Of a stretch of 37,207 bases of DNA, positions 24,059 to 33,005 are shown piece after piece (position 1 is the first letter of the stretch; the number at the start of each line of letters is the position of its first letter). The position numbers and the translations under genes are program-made. Location: NCBI GenBank assembly GCA_035353055.1, contig DAOPYW010000012.1, positions 1 to 37,207 on the forward strand, written 5' to 3'. The notes under the pieces were generated by a model. That model saw only the letters and a program-made list of their open reading frames with translations, did no database searches and was not told where the DNA came from. The DNA is from JAAYDH01 sp035353055 (GTDB lineage Bacteria > Bacillota_I > Bacilli_A > RFN20 > CAG-826).

Positions 24059-24394
24059 TTATTTCTTGAGCAGATTCTCAAGGGCCTCTTTGTTGTTGTC
24101 GATGATCATTTTGACCTTTTGACATTGCTTAAGGCCTGAGCAAGAGCCACATGAAACTAATTGCTTTTCAATAGCGCATTTTCTGATCTCGCATAAGGTT
24201 GAGCAAAAATAGGTTTTAACTCCACTACCTCTGCAGCCGGTGCAGTTGATCATCTCTGGAGCTATTTCAACGTTGTTTAACTTGCCCCATTTTTCCGCCA
24301 CTTCTTTTCGCAGATTATCATCATTATTGATGGTAGCAATTCTCGCTTGGCATTTATTGCAGTCAAGCCCGCAGTACGCGATATCTTTTTTCAT
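24059..24394 (-). CDS. DUF3795 cysteine-rich protein
   Basis: A 111-residue protein of the DUF3795 family: it opens with AYCGLDCNKCQARIAT and continues with INCTGCRGSG, CSTLCEIRKCA and VSCGSCSGLKQCQKV, in all about a dozen cysteines in pairs. They probably bind metal, zinc or an iron-sulfur cluster; the function of the family is not known. GGGAG precedes the ATG, and TATAAT lies about 40 bp upstream on the minus strand. Single-gene unit. Confidence 0.9.
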   Translation of the reverse strand: MKKDIAYCGLDCNKCQARIATINNDDNLRKEVAEKWGKLNNVEIAPEMINCTGCRGSGVKTYFCSTLCEIRKCAIEKQLVSCGSCSGLKQCQKVKMIIDNNKEALENLLKK

Positions 24395-24888
24395 ATTATT
24401 CTCCCTAATTATTTTAGCTTATAGGAATTATAAGTGCTCGATATTTTGTGATAGGCCGATATAAGATGAAATATCACATTCTTCATTTCTGCTCAAGAAT
24501 TAGAGTTTTTCAAAAGAAAATAATGACTATTCTTCTTTTGTTTTAGTGCCTAACCATTCTCAAAAAAAATCGAAGCAAGGAGCAAGAACAGCGGGTTCCA
24601 CAAGGTAAATCAAGTGAAATATTTTATTGGGTGGTTTCTGTCACAAAAATCTTTTTGCAATAAATAGCGGTATGCTTATTTGATTTTTTGAAAGGAAAAC
24701 TGTAAAAAGCAGCCCAAAGCGATATAACAAAAATGAAAATATTTTAGACTTAACTTTGTTATTTTTAAAGTTTAAGAATGTTTTTTCTTATTTTTATGCT
24801 TTTTAATCATTTTTTCAAATAAATAAAAAAACGCTTTTTGTCAGAAAGTGTTGCTTCTATAATGACCATATGTATCGAGGAAAAAGCA
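24395..24888. other. AT-rich intergenic region before glnA
   Basis: About 490 bp between the divergent DUF3795 and glnA genes. It holds only the two promoters that I can support. A loose inverted repeat, ATAACAAA (near 24724) with TTTGTTAT (near 24755), is present. I found no GlnR-type box (TGTnA-n7-TnACA), no known riboswitch and no open gene. Confidence 0.5.
24858..24863 (+). promoter_or_regulatory. -10 box of the glnA-glmS operon
   Basis: Perfect TATAAT about 25 bp before the ATG. The -35 is uncertain (TTTTTG at 17-bp spacing). An imperfect inverted repeat, ACGCTTT / AAAGTGT (24831-24851), spans the -35 to -10 interval and could be an operator. Confidence 0.5.
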
Positions 24889-26223
24889 ATGGACAAGGAA
24901 GAAATTAAAGCATTAGTAAAAAAAGAAAACATATCTTATATTCGCTTGCAATTCACGGATATGCTTGGAAACATTAAGGCGGTCGAAATTCCAAATGCTA
25001 AGCTTGATGATGCCCTAGAAAACAAAGTAATGTTTGATGGTTCATCAATCGAAGGTTTTGTCAGAATCAAAGAAGCGGATATGTATCTCTATCCCGATTT
25101 AGATACCTTTCTCGCTCTCCCTTTTGAAGACGATAAGTATGGCAATGTAGCGAGAATCATTTGCGATGTCTATACGCCTGATGGAAAACCTTTTAAAGGG
25201 GACCCGCGCTACATACTTAAACAAGAGATTAAAAGAATGCAAAAATCAGGCATTTTCGAATTCGATGTTGGCTTTGAACCTGAATTCTACCTCTTCAGAT
25301 TAGATGAAAGCGGCGAACCATCGTTAAAGATATCAGACAAGGCATCCTATTTTGATCTCATGCCATTTGATGGCTGCGAAGTTACCAGAAGAGATATCGC
25401 TTTGACGCTAGAAAGAATGGGCTTTATCGTTCAGACATCGCATCACGAAGTAGGGCCGGGACAAAACGAGATTACTTTCAAGTATGACGACGTTTTAACT
25501 TCATGCGATCGAGTTCAAACTTTTAAGCAAGTCGTTCAAGTCGTCGCCCGAAAGCATGGCTATCTCGCCACATTTATGCCCAAACCAATTGAGGGGCAAG
25601 CGGGAAGCGGAATGCATACAAATTGTTCGCTGTTTTCAAAAGAAGGCCAGAATTTGTTTTACGACCCTGATGATAAAATGCAGTTATCCTTATTGTGCAA
25701 GAAATGGATAAGCGGTATTTTGAGACATTGCCAGGAATTGGCTCTTCTCACCAATCCAAGCGTCAATTCCTACAAGCGATTAGTCAGCGGGTTTGAAGCT
25801 CCGATATATGCTTGCTGGAGCGATGCTAACCGAAGCGCCTTAATTCGAATTCCTGCCGCGAGAGAACAAGCGACTAGAACCGAGTTGAGAAATGTTGATT
25901 GCTTTGCAAATCCATATCTTGCCTTAGCGGGCATCCTTGAGTGCGGGCTCCAAGGAATTGAAACTATAAATGAAAAAGACATCATCCCACCCGTATATGA
26001 CAATATCTTTTCCTTGGCGGAAGAGGAAATTGCCTCGAGGGGCATCGAGCATCTTCCTGAAACACTTCACGAAGCTATTCTCATCTTCAAGAAGTCCGTC
26101 ATTCTAAAAAATGTCCTCGGAGAGCATACATACGAGAAATATATAATTGCCAAAGAGTTGGAGTGGAAGAACTATCATATGTCAATCTCCTCCTACGAAA
26201 TTAAACATGATTTAGGAAGGTAA
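24889..26223 (+). CDS. glnA: Glutamine synthetase, type I
   Basis: A 444-residue ligase making glutamine from glutamate, ammonia and ATP. FDGSSIEGF (49-57), the Glu-rich metal site in FDVGFEPEFYLF, GPGQNEITFKYDD, GQAGSGMHTNCSLF and NRSALIRIPAAR are all present. Length fits the shorter GS-I alpha type used by Firmicutes, which is feedback-inhibited rather than adenylylated. The ATG at 24889 is preceded by GAGG at 8 nt; an upstream TTG at 24838 would lie before the promoter -10. glmS starts 6 bp after its stop, so its product feeds the next enzyme. Confidence 0.98.
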   Translation: MDKEEIKALVKKENISYIRLQFTDMLGNIKAVEIPNAKLDDALENKVMFDGSSIEGFVRIKEADMYLYPDLDTFLALPFEDDKYGNVARIICDVYTPDGKPFKGDPRYILKQEIKRMQKSGIFEFDVGFEPEFYLFRLDESGEPSLKISDKASYFDLMPFDGCEVTRRDIALTLERMGFIVQTSHHEVGPGQNEITFKYDDVLTSCDRVQTFKQVVQVVARKHGYLATFMPKPIEGQAGSGMHTNCSLFSKEGQNLFYDPDDKMQLSLLCKKWISGILRHCQELALLTNPSVNSYKRLVSGFEAPIYACWSDANRSALIRIPAAREQATRTELRNVDCFANPYLALAGILECGLQGIETINEKDIIPPVYDNIFSLAEEEIASRGIEHLPETLHEAILIFKKSVILKNVLGEHTYEKYIIAKELEWKNYHMSISSYEIKHDLGR

Positions 26224-26229
26224 AGGACT

Positions 26230-28011
26230 ATGTGTGGAATCGTTGGATGTATCGGAAATATCGATACAAGAAAATACTTATTAGAAGGACTCAAGTCATT
26301 AGATTATCGAGGCTATGATTCAGCTGGTATCGCCTATGTTTTAGATAAATCAATTCGATTGACTAGAACAGTCGGCAGTGTCGAGCGCCTCATGGGAAAA
26401 GTCCCAGATTTCAGCAAAGCTGATATGGGCATCGGTCACACGCGCTGGGCTACTCACGGAGTGCCTTGTTTAAAGAACTGCCACCCAATCCAATCGATGG
26501 ATGGGCATATCACTCTTATTCATAACGGAGTTATAGAGAACTTTTTAGAAGTTAAGAGTGAGTTGATTAAGCAAGGGTACAAATTCCATAGCGATACGGA
26601 TAGTGAAGTCATAGCTTCGTATATTGAGCGCTGCCTTTCAACTGGCCACGATATGCTCATGTCAATGAAGCTCGCGATGAAGAAATTACAGGGTTCATTT
26701 GCTCTGGCAATTATCTATGATAAAGATCTGACAAACTTGTATTTTATGAAGAGATCATCGCCATTGATGATTGGAGTTGGCAAAGATTTCAATCTTATCG
26801 CTAGCGATGCCGTCCCGATGATTAAGTACACTAATAAAGTAGTCGATGTCAGCGATAATCAAATGGGCGTTTTATCCGCCACAGATGTGAAGTTGTTCGA
26901 TTCTGATCTCAACCCAGTTTCAATAAAGTATTCGCATAAGAACCCCGAGCTGCTATCAACTGATTTGCATGGTTATCCTCATTACATGCTAAAAGAAATT
27001 GAAGAGATTGAAATGGTAGTCCGGCGATTGATGATGCTATATTACCAAGATGGATCTTTCATTCTTCCTAAAGGATTGCTTCGAGAAATTAAACGAAGCG
27101 ATTTCATTGTCTTTATCGGCTGTGGAACTAGTTACCATGCCTCCTTGGTGGGATCGCGTTTTTTCCACAGCATCGGAAAAGATTCAGCGGTTTTCATCGC
27201 ATCTGAGTGGGCATATTATCCGATCATTCCTGGAAAGAAACCATTTGTTATCATGCTCTCTCAATCTGGAGAAACAGCGGATATGATTCACTGCATGAAC
27301 ATCGTTCAAGAGCACGGATTAAAGTCTTTAATCATCACAAATACCAAGGGGTCCACTCTCGAGAGAGCGGCAGATTATTCCATGCTTCTCGAAGCGGGCC
27401 TTGAAGTCTCAGTTGCTTCTACAAAAGCCTATGTTGCCATGGTCACAGCACTGGTATTTCTAACAAATGCTTACACTAACCGACACAAGATTATCGGCGA
27501 CCTAAGTGATTGCTCGAGAATTATCGGAGAGATCAAGCAGACTTTAAAGCCGCAAATTCAAGAGTTAGCAAAGAAGCTTAAGGGTTCTCACGATATCTAC
27601 TTCCTAGGAAGAGGGTTTGACTACGATTTCGCCCTGGAGGCTTCTCTGAAACTAAAAGAGATTAGCTATATTCACTCAGAAGCCATTGCCGGAGGAGAGC
27701 TTAAGCATGGACCTATTGCGTTAATTGAAAAGGGTACACCTGTTATAGTCTTCATTACCGATGAAGTAACGGAAGCATCGATGAGAAACAACATTCAAGA
27801 AGTGAAAGCTCGAGGAGCAGATGTATATGTTGTCTCCACAAAAAAACTTTCAAAAGAGGGAGATTTCATTGTTGTGGGAGATTACAAGCGTTATCTTAGC
27901 AGCGTAGCTATCTCTTCAATTGCTTTCTATTTTGCATATTACGTAAGCACTGCCAAAGGCATTAATGTTGATAAGCCGAGAAACTTAGCTAAGTCAGTCA
28001 CAGTCGAATAA
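26230..28011 (+). CDS. glmS: Glutamine-fructose-6-phosphate aminotransferase
   Basis: A 593-residue enzyme making glucosamine-6-phosphate from fructose-6-phosphate and glutamine, the first step to UDP-GlcNAc and peptidoglycan. Cys2 (MCGIVGCIG) is the N-terminal nucleophile; GHTRWATHG and the HSDTDSEVIAS site belong to the glutaminase half (1-230). Two SIS domains follow: FIGCGTSYHASLVG, SQSGETADM and STKAYVAM in the first, FLGRGFDYDFALEASLKLKEISYIHSEA in the second, with the ending DKPRNLAKSVTVE. No glmS ribozyme is possible in the 6-bp gap, so regulation must act on the shared glnA promoter. Confidence 0.98.
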   Translation: MCGIVGCIGNIDTRKYLLEGLKSLDYRGYDSAGIAYVLDKSIRLTRTVGSVERLMGKVPDFSKADMGIGHTRWATHGVPCLKNCHPIQSMDGHITLIHNGVIENFLEVKSELIKQGYKFHSDTDSEVIASYIERCLSTGHDMLMSMKLAMKKLQGSFALAIIYDKDLTNLYFMKRSSPLMIGVGKDFNLIASDAVPMIKYTNKVVDVSDNQMGVLSATDVKLFDSDLNPVSIKYSHKNPELLSTDLHGYPHYMLKEIEEIEMVVRRLMMLYYQDGSFILPKGLLREIKRSDFIVFIGCGTSYHASLVGSRFFHSIGKDSAVFIASEWAYYPIIPGKKPFVIMLSQSGETADMIHCMNIVQEHGLKSLIITNTKGSTLERAADYSMLLEAGLEVSVASTKAYVAMVTALVFLTNAYTNRHKIIGDLSDCSRIIGEIKQTLKPQIQELAKKLKGSHDIYFLGRGFDYDFALEASLKLKEISYIHSEAIAGGELKHGPIALIEKGTPVIVFITDEVTEASMRNNIQEVKARGADVYVVSTKKLSKEGDFIVVGDYKRYLSSVAISSIAFYFAYYVSTAKGINVDKPRNLAKSVTVE

Positions 28012-28237
28012 ATATTTCTTCCGTCAGCGGAAATTCCGCACAGTAAAATCATTGCATAACTGCTCCAATTAATCATGTGCTTTTTTTCATTTGCTTGGAT
28101 TAAAACATTGCTACCTAAATATGCTTTAGTCGCTTTTGCCTTTGGGATAATTTAAATAAAAAATCCCTCCAATGAAACCATTTCTGGCCCAGTATTTTGG
28201 GGGAGTTTCAATGTATCCAGTTTTTATCGCGTTTCAT
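28012..28237. other. Intergenic region after glmS with an IS-end relic
   Basis: Holds a weak terminator-like pairing (GCACA near 28039, TGTGC near 28077, then seven T) for glmS, and an IS3-like terminal relic at 28161-28210. Nothing else is recognised. Confidence 0.4.
28161..28210 (-). repeat. IS3-family terminal relic (copy 1)
   Basis: Minus strand from 28210: TGAAACTCCCCC, 7 bases, TGGGCCAGAAATGGT, then GGAGGGATTT. The same blocks, the first two at identical spacing, occur at 33372-33321 in front of a transposase-like reading frame. The layout (TGA-ACTCCCC inverted repeat, TTGGAC-like block, ribosome site) is that of IS3/IS150-group left ends. No transposase follows here. Confidence 0.6.
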
Positions 28238-28615
28238 AAATTTACTGCTCAAATAATATATATAGTACAGCAATATCAATTGGAACCATTCTGTCATTAT
28301 TATCGTAATACTCAGTCCCCAAGATTAAATTCTTACTGAAGAAGTTTGGGCAAAAGAACTGTCACCGCCAGCTGCTAATTTAGTAACTGAATCGCTAAAA
28401 TACGAGGTAATATCAGTTGAAACATTCCTATAGCCTGATGCGCCATAGCCGAGTTCACCATACCAATTAGCGCCCCAGGAATACACCTTTCCATTTGAGA
28501 AAGAAGAGGTTGATTCGCTTGTCGAACTTGAGATATTTGCAGGCGAAACGCACGACGAAACCATGAATAACACTATACTTTTTGACGTTAACTCTAATAG
28601 ACATGTTTTGCACAC
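28238..28615 (-). pseudogene. RCC1-repeat surface lipoprotein, decayed
   Basis: Minus strand from a GTG at 28615: a lipoprotein-like leader (VLFMVSSC), a serine-rich linker, then an RCC1 repeat (GKVYSWGANWYGELGYGASG ... VDIT-like TDITSYF, VTKLAAGGDSSFAQTSS). The second repeat should open RIYSWG but reads R-I-stop-S-W-G: a tyrosine codon has become TAA (28325-28327). After a further one-base shift the repeat continues as TEYYDNNDRMVPIDI. Intact RCC1 proteins carry several repeats, so this is the worn N-terminal end of one. The ribosome site AAGGTGG is very close to the GTG, so the start is uncertain. Confidence 0.75.
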
Positions 28616-28676
28616 GCCACCTTAAACAATTTGCAGTATTGTGGAAGATTCACAAGAAGATATGAATCTATGTCAA

Positions 28677-28713
28677 AGTAAAAAGCCATAATACGTAAAT
28701 CATGGCTTTTTTT
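28677..28713. terminator. Terminator after the surface-protein gene
   Basis: AAAAGCCAT / ATGGCTTTT stem with a 12-base loop; T runs on both strands. On the minus strand it ends the surface-protein transcript. Confidence 0.75.
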
Positions 28714-28746
28714 ATCATTGCATTCTATTTGAATCGGATAAAGGCA

Positions 28747-30423
28747 CTATGACGCCCGTTTCTTCGCTTTCTTGATTAATAGATACCCAACGGTTATCAA
28801 AGCAGCAATCGCAGAAACCAAAATAATTATTTTGATTGATCCGCTGTCAGAAGTGAGCGGTTCCCTGTTCACAAAAGCTCCTTCAGGCTTGTAATAATGG
28901 GTATCGGTTGAGCTGACAACGAAATTATTCCATTCTTTTGAACTGCCATATTTCTGGTATAAGAATACATATCTATTCCGCGCTGCAACAATTTCTGCAT
29001 CCATCGTGCTGGAATTCACAAAATAATTTTTTCCATCAGCAGTCAAAGTGCCATAAGCCGTTTCAAGTGTTGTCCAAGGAACGTTGCTGCCGTCTAAATC
29101 GGCACAATATGGAGAAGTGGCTTCAAGGAAATATGCTCCATATGATTTGGCATCCTCGGCGGCTGTGAGCGTGAAATTAGTCGTCAGCGGTTCAATTGAA
29201 ACAGCTTCATCAGTGCTTATTTTTACCTTTTCGTGGTCTGAAGCTCGGAGATAAACATCCTTTACGCTTATTAAGCCCCAGCTAGTGGTCGTGTTGTCGA
29301 CCATTTCCACATAGTATTCGTTGGTCTCGCTATACAAGGCACTGAGGTTCGTCCAGTGGCCAGCAAATTCGCCTCCAGTTTTCGTGCTAAAGTAGTCGCT
29401 TCTAACGAGTCGCTTCAATTCGATATTTGTCCCGACTGCCTTAATGGAGACAAACAGCTGCTTTTCTAGCGATATATTGCCTTCCCAATCCCAGGTGAGA
29501 TATTCGTTTGCGCCGTTGATTTTGAAGGCCGGGGAGCGCACGGCGCCAAGGCAGTAATCGCTGGTATCTCCGTCAGTTCTATTAGTTCTTGCTCTACCAT
29601 AAGACCATCCAAAAATGTTATTTGGGTCTTCCCAGTTGTCAACGTTTGCCGATAGAGTGTTAGAAATAGCGTTAGTGGCTGCACCGACGCCATAGATTAC
29701 GGGTTTGATATCCTGGGCTAAATATTCTCCGCTTGGGGGGTTGCCGCCTATTGTGGGAGCGGCGGGATAATAGGTTATCATGCTATCCATCGACAAAACG
29801 CTCCAATTCTGAGAAGCCGCTTCCGTCAATAAGATGTACAGCTGTTGTCCTATTTGTACGCTCAAGTCGTAATAATAAGGAAACATGTATGCTTCGGCGT
29901 CATCGGTTCCAGATAAAGTTGTGTTTCCAAAGTGGCGATTTCCAAATCTGGCAACTTCCACGTGAGTATCCGCGCGGTGGACTGACATATAAGCGACCGA
30001 GGTGTTTTTGCCACCGCCCATTTTGAAGCTAATCCAGCCACTGCCACCAAGCAAAAATGTCGAGGATTTTAAATGGCCCATGCGCTCTTGATTCAAATTT
30101 TGATTATCCTCGCTATAAGGATAAGCATAAACTCCTAAATGATAATTGCCATCTCGGTTATAGGGATGATCCGAACTTGATCCATAATAAGCGGTTGGCA
30201 CGACTCTTTCGGGATTGAAAGATACTAAATTAGATTCTGATTTCCAAATGCCAATTCTTGTCCAGCCAGACAGATCGCCATTCTCAAATCCTCCATTAGG
30301 AATTTGATTGGGAATATAGGTCGCTTCAACAGGTTTGGCTGAATCTTTAACAAGCGGAAGGGTTACTGAAATAATTAGTGTGAGTGACGCAAGGATAAGT
30401 GAAGCAATTAGTCTTTTTTTCAT
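28747..30423 (-). CDS. Large exported surface protein, C-terminal membrane anchor
   Basis: A 558-residue protein. A signal peptide (MKKRLIASLILASLTLIISV) is followed by a mature part starting near residue 30. Residues about 35-215 open with NQIPNGGFENGDLSGWT, the signature start of carbohydrate-binding (CBM4/9-like) jelly-roll modules; a second, related module covers about 230-395 (FKINGANEYLTWDWEGNIS). The C-terminus has a membrane segment (IKIIILVSAIAALITVGYLLI) and a positive tail. No catalytic domain is recognised, so adhesion or glycan binding is the likely role. AGGAGG is 8 nt before the ATG at 30423. LPxTG is absent; anchoring is by the membrane helix. Confidence 0.8.
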   Translation of the reverse strand: MKKRLIASLILASLTLIISVTLPLVKDSAKPVEATYIPNQIPNGGFENGDLSGWTRIGIWKSESNLVSFNPERVVPTAYYGSSSDHPYNRDGNYHLGVYAYPYSEDNQNLNQERMGHLKSSTFLLGGSGWISFKMGGGKNTSVAYMSVHRADTHVEVARFGNRHFGNTTLSGTDDAEAYMFPYYYDLSVQIGQQLYILLTEAASQNWSVLSMDSMITYYPAAPTIGGNPPSGEYLAQDIKPVIYGVGAATNAISNTLSANVDNWEDPNNIFGWSYGRARTNRTDGDTSDYCLGAVRSPAFKINGANEYLTWDWEGNISLEKQLFVSIKAVGTNIELKRLVRSDYFSTKTGGEFAGHWTNLSALYSETNEYYVEMVDNTTTSWGLISVKDVYLRASDHEKVKISTDEAVSIEPLTTNFTLTAAEDAKSYGAYFLEATSPYCADLDGSNVPWTTLETAYGTLTADGKNYFVNSSTMDAEIVAARNRYVFLYQKYGSSKEWNNFVVSSTDTHYYKPEGAFVNREPLTSDSGSIKIIILVSAIAALITVGYLLIKKAKKRAS

Positions 30424-31028
30424 AATTGACCCTCCTGTAAACAAGTGACACTGGTAAATCAAAACACTTTATCTTTATATATTTTATCATTTCAATATCT
30501 TGACAAATAGTAAATCGTCATTACTGCCACAAAAGAAACACTTTGCAAATATTGCAATCAATTAGATGATCCTAACGAGGTAGCAGTTGGCAAATAATAT
30601 GTAGTAATGCAATCTTTACTTGAAGTTATAACAGTTAATTGGTCAATTATAACTAACAAAAAAACCTGAGTTTTCAAGGCCCTACCTTTTTGCTGGTTAA
30701 GAAGTAATTCCCTCTATTCCCTTTGTTTTCAAGAGTATTAGCCATGTTAAAGTAAAAAAGGTGGACTTTCATTGTTAATAGTCTTAAAACGCACATTTTT
30801 GACCATCGATAAAGCTCTTTTTGGAACAATAAAGCGATTAAGTTAGATGTTAATACAATTGCAGCCCCTTAAGGCTTGTAATCGCGCGACAAATAGAAAG
30901 TAATAGGGCCGCATTTTTCGTGTTAGAAAGCCACTTTTCCACTACAAAAAGTTTAAATATGCATAAAAGAGCTTGAAAATAATAAAAAAGTGCTGAGATT
31001 TGTGTATCAGCACTGATTGTTTCAGATA
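30424..31028. other. Non-coding region between surface protein and island
   Basis: About 600 bp with no convincing gene. It carries the terminator at 30984-31014. A second minus-strand hairpin near 30660-30682 (CCTTGA AAAC TCAGG then seven T) suggests that something short, possibly a small RNA, is transcribed leftward from about 30960; I cannot identify it. Confidence 0.4.
30984..31014 (-). terminator. Strong intrinsic terminator downstream of the tRNA-like repeat
   Basis: Minus strand: AGTGCTGA / TCAGCACT stem followed by six T. It lies 15 bp beyond the tRNA 3'-end duplicate and may be the original terminator of the tRNA-Thr gene, now separated from it by the island. Confidence 0.85.
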
Positions 31029-31052
31029 GTGCCCCCTGCCAGAGTCGAACTA
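31029..31052 (-). repeat. Direct repeat of the tRNA-Thr 3' end (putative att site)
   Basis: Minus strand: 24 bases matching the T-arm and acceptor 3' side of the tRNA-Thr gene (positions 33382-33405) with one mismatch. No other part of a tRNA is present. This is the pattern left when an element integrates into a tRNA 3' end. The stop codon (TAG) of the GrpB-ASCH gene is the first three bases of the repeat. Confidence 0.75.
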
Positions 31053-31950
31053 ATCAATTAGTTTAATTGCAATAGCTAGGGCACCATATTTTTGAATTTG
31101 CTCTTGAGAATAATAAAGCAGCATATCATCTGGATTGGCGGTTTCATTTTCTCCATAACCAATATCCATCTTGTTGCAGTGTTTGTATAGTTCGTGAAAA
31201 TCGCTATATGCATCTACTTTCATCACTACTGCTTCAATAGTCTCCTTCGTATCTTTGTTAGTGAAAATAATGGCGTCACCACTCTTGATGCTGTTTCTTT
31301 TTTCGTCATTCAATCTCATTTCTACCGTTTTTAAGCCATTCTTAATAGATTGGAACGGATTGTTCCACAAGCTCATCTCATGTTTAATTTTTTTCTTCTC
31401 CTGTGCTTTAGCAATGGTTGTATATTTTCGAACAAACCCAGTTTTTGCGTTTGTGTATCCATCTCTATTATGCTCATATTGATGCCACAAAGTGAGCTTT
31501 AACTTTTCATATTCTTTCGCAGCATTTGGATGAGCGATTAAGTAATCTCTAAAATAAATTTCTTCGTTGTCGCCAGCATATCTTAAATGTAGATGAAAAA
31601 CTTCATCCGCAAAGCCGGGTTTGCTATAGCCTTTATTAAACGACATTCTTTCAGCGGATTCTGACATTTTAATGTAACCACTATCGATAATTGCTGAGGC
31701 GACTTTATCCATATTTATCTTTTCTTCAATCTCAATTAAAATATCCACGATTGGTTTCGCCCAAATGTTTGGTATCGCAGTGCTTCCAATATGGCTGATT
31801 CGTTTTATCGGAAAAGCATCAAGATTTGCTTCAAGAAACTTTTTTTCTTTGGAAAATTGCTTTTTCCATTTTGCGCTGGGTTTAACTAAAGCGATGGGAA
31901 AACAATTCCCATAATTCTTCTAATGTCAATTCATTAAGTTCTTTGGGCAT
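31050..31950 (-). pseudogene. GrpB-ASCH fusion, frameshifted
   Basis: From the ATG at 31950 the reading MPKELNELTLEELWELF runs into a stop. Dropping one T from a run of four (A at 31899-31902 on the plus strand) restores ELFPIALVKPSAKWKKQFSKE and continues without break to 31050, giving about 299 residues. Residues about 1-165 are a GrpB (UPF0157) nucleotidyltransferase-fold domain: ISHIGSTAIPNIWAKPIVDILIEI is its hallmark. Residues about 190-299 are an ASCH domain (NPFQSIKNGLKTVEMRLND ... IKSGDAIIFTN), a PUA-like fold linked to RNA binding. It starts 12 bp after the Fic stop. The gene may be dead, phase-variable or hit by a sequencing error. Confidence 0.82.
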
Positions 31951-31962
31951 AGTTATTTTTCT

Positions 31963-32958
31963 TCATAATTTTTTATATCTTTGATTTTTGTTTGTTGGTT
32001 TATCAGGATATTCTAGAGCTACAAAACCATTTTTAACTGCGGGTACCAAATAATTATTTCTAAAATTACTTCTGTCGCTTAATTGTAATAGCTTTTGCAT
32101 TTGCTTCGAAGTGTACCATGTGTCTTTTTTAAGAACTTTTAATAACTTGCTGGCATATTTACTTGAATCTTCAAATTTTAAAGTAGCGTTTTTTAAAAGT
32201 TCATCGATGCTAAAGTCAATCATTTTTAACATGAATGTAATAAATGCTGTTGAATCACCACTTTTGTTGGATTGAGAGATGGCTTCGTAATATTCATTTT
32301 GGTATTTTTTGATTAGGGACTCGACTGTAACGTATTCAAAAATGGGCTTCCATTTGCTCAAGATAACATTTTGCCATAGTCTAGCCATTCTTCCGTTGCC
32401 ATCACTGAAAGGATGAATAAAAACAAATTCATAGTGAAAAACAGATGAAAGAATCAAAGTGTTGATTGCATTAAAGTTTTCTTTAGCCCAATCAAACAAA
32501 TTAGACATTAATTCCATGACCATGTTTCCTGGAGGGGCAATGAAAATGACATTGCCATTGCCATCAATTACTCCTTCGCCATCAGTCCTATATTTTCCGG
32601 GTGTTTCAACTAGTTTTTCCGTCATGATAAAATGAATCGATCTCATGTCGTTCTCGGAAAATGGATTTTTATCAAATGCGGCTTCATATGCTTTGATAGC
32701 ATTTTTAATTTCCAAAATATCTTTTTGTGGCCCAACTACTTCATGGCCATTGATAACATCAGTTACTTGCTCAAATGATAGAGAATTAGCCTCTATGGAA
32801 CAGCTCGACTGAATTGATCTTACTCTGTTTTGTTTTCTGAGTGTCGGAAGTTTGGGAAGATTCTGAAAGGAATTTATACTTCCAAGTTTCTCCATAATCG
32901 AAGATATGCGAGTCAATATTTGATTCGTGATGACGAATGGTGGCGTATATTTATCCAT
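31963..32958 (-). CDS. Fic/DOC family protein (class II) with wHTH tail
   Basis: A 331-residue Fic protein, predicted to transfer AMP to a target hydroxyl. The catalytic motif HPFSDGNGRMAR (182-193) is intact. The N-terminal inhibitory helix is present as SCSIEAN (52-58) with Glu56, matching S/T-x-x-x-E, so activity should be self-inhibited (class II). VIFIAPPGNMVMELM is the flap that holds the target. Residues about 262-331 form a winged helix-turn-helix. The opening YTPPFVIT is usual for this subgroup, supporting the ATG at 32958, which has no ribosome site. It ends in TGA. Confidence 0.95.
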   Translation of the reverse strand: MDKYTPPFVITNQILTRISSIMEKLGSINSFQNLPKLPTLRKQNRVRSIQSSCSIEANSLSFEQVTDVINGHEVVGPQKDILEIKNAIKAYEAAFDKNPFSENDMRSIHFIMTEKLVETPGKYRTDGEGVIDGNGNVIFIAPPGNMVMELMSNLFDWAKENFNAINTLILSSVFHYEFVFIHPFSDGNGRMARLWQNVILSKWKPIFEYVTVESLIKKYQNEYYEAISQSNKSGDSTAFITFMLKMIDFSIDELLKNATLKFEDSSKYASKLLKVLKKDTWYTSKQMQKLLQLSDRSNFRNNYLVPAVKNGFVALEYPDKPTNKNQRYKKL

Positions 32959-32964
32959 GTTTTA

Positions 32965-32993
32965 ATATTATCATTATCGAGACTAATAATCAA
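32965..32993 (-). promoter_or_regulatory. Fic promoter, probably leaderless
   Basis: Minus strand: -35 TTGATT (32988-32993), 17-bp spacer, extended -10 TGATAATAT (hexamer 32965-32970). Only six bases separate the -10 from the ATG. Confidence 0.6.
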
Positions 32994-33005
32994 TATTATC
33001 CTGTA

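Noticed and set aside
24395..24888. Riboswitch or GlnR site before glnA
   Set aside because: No known aptamer consensus and no TGTnA-n7-TnACA box; only a loose inverted repeat overlapping the promoter.
26224..26229. glmS ribozyme
   Set aside because: Only 6 bp lie between glnA and glmS; the ribozyme needs well over 100 nt.
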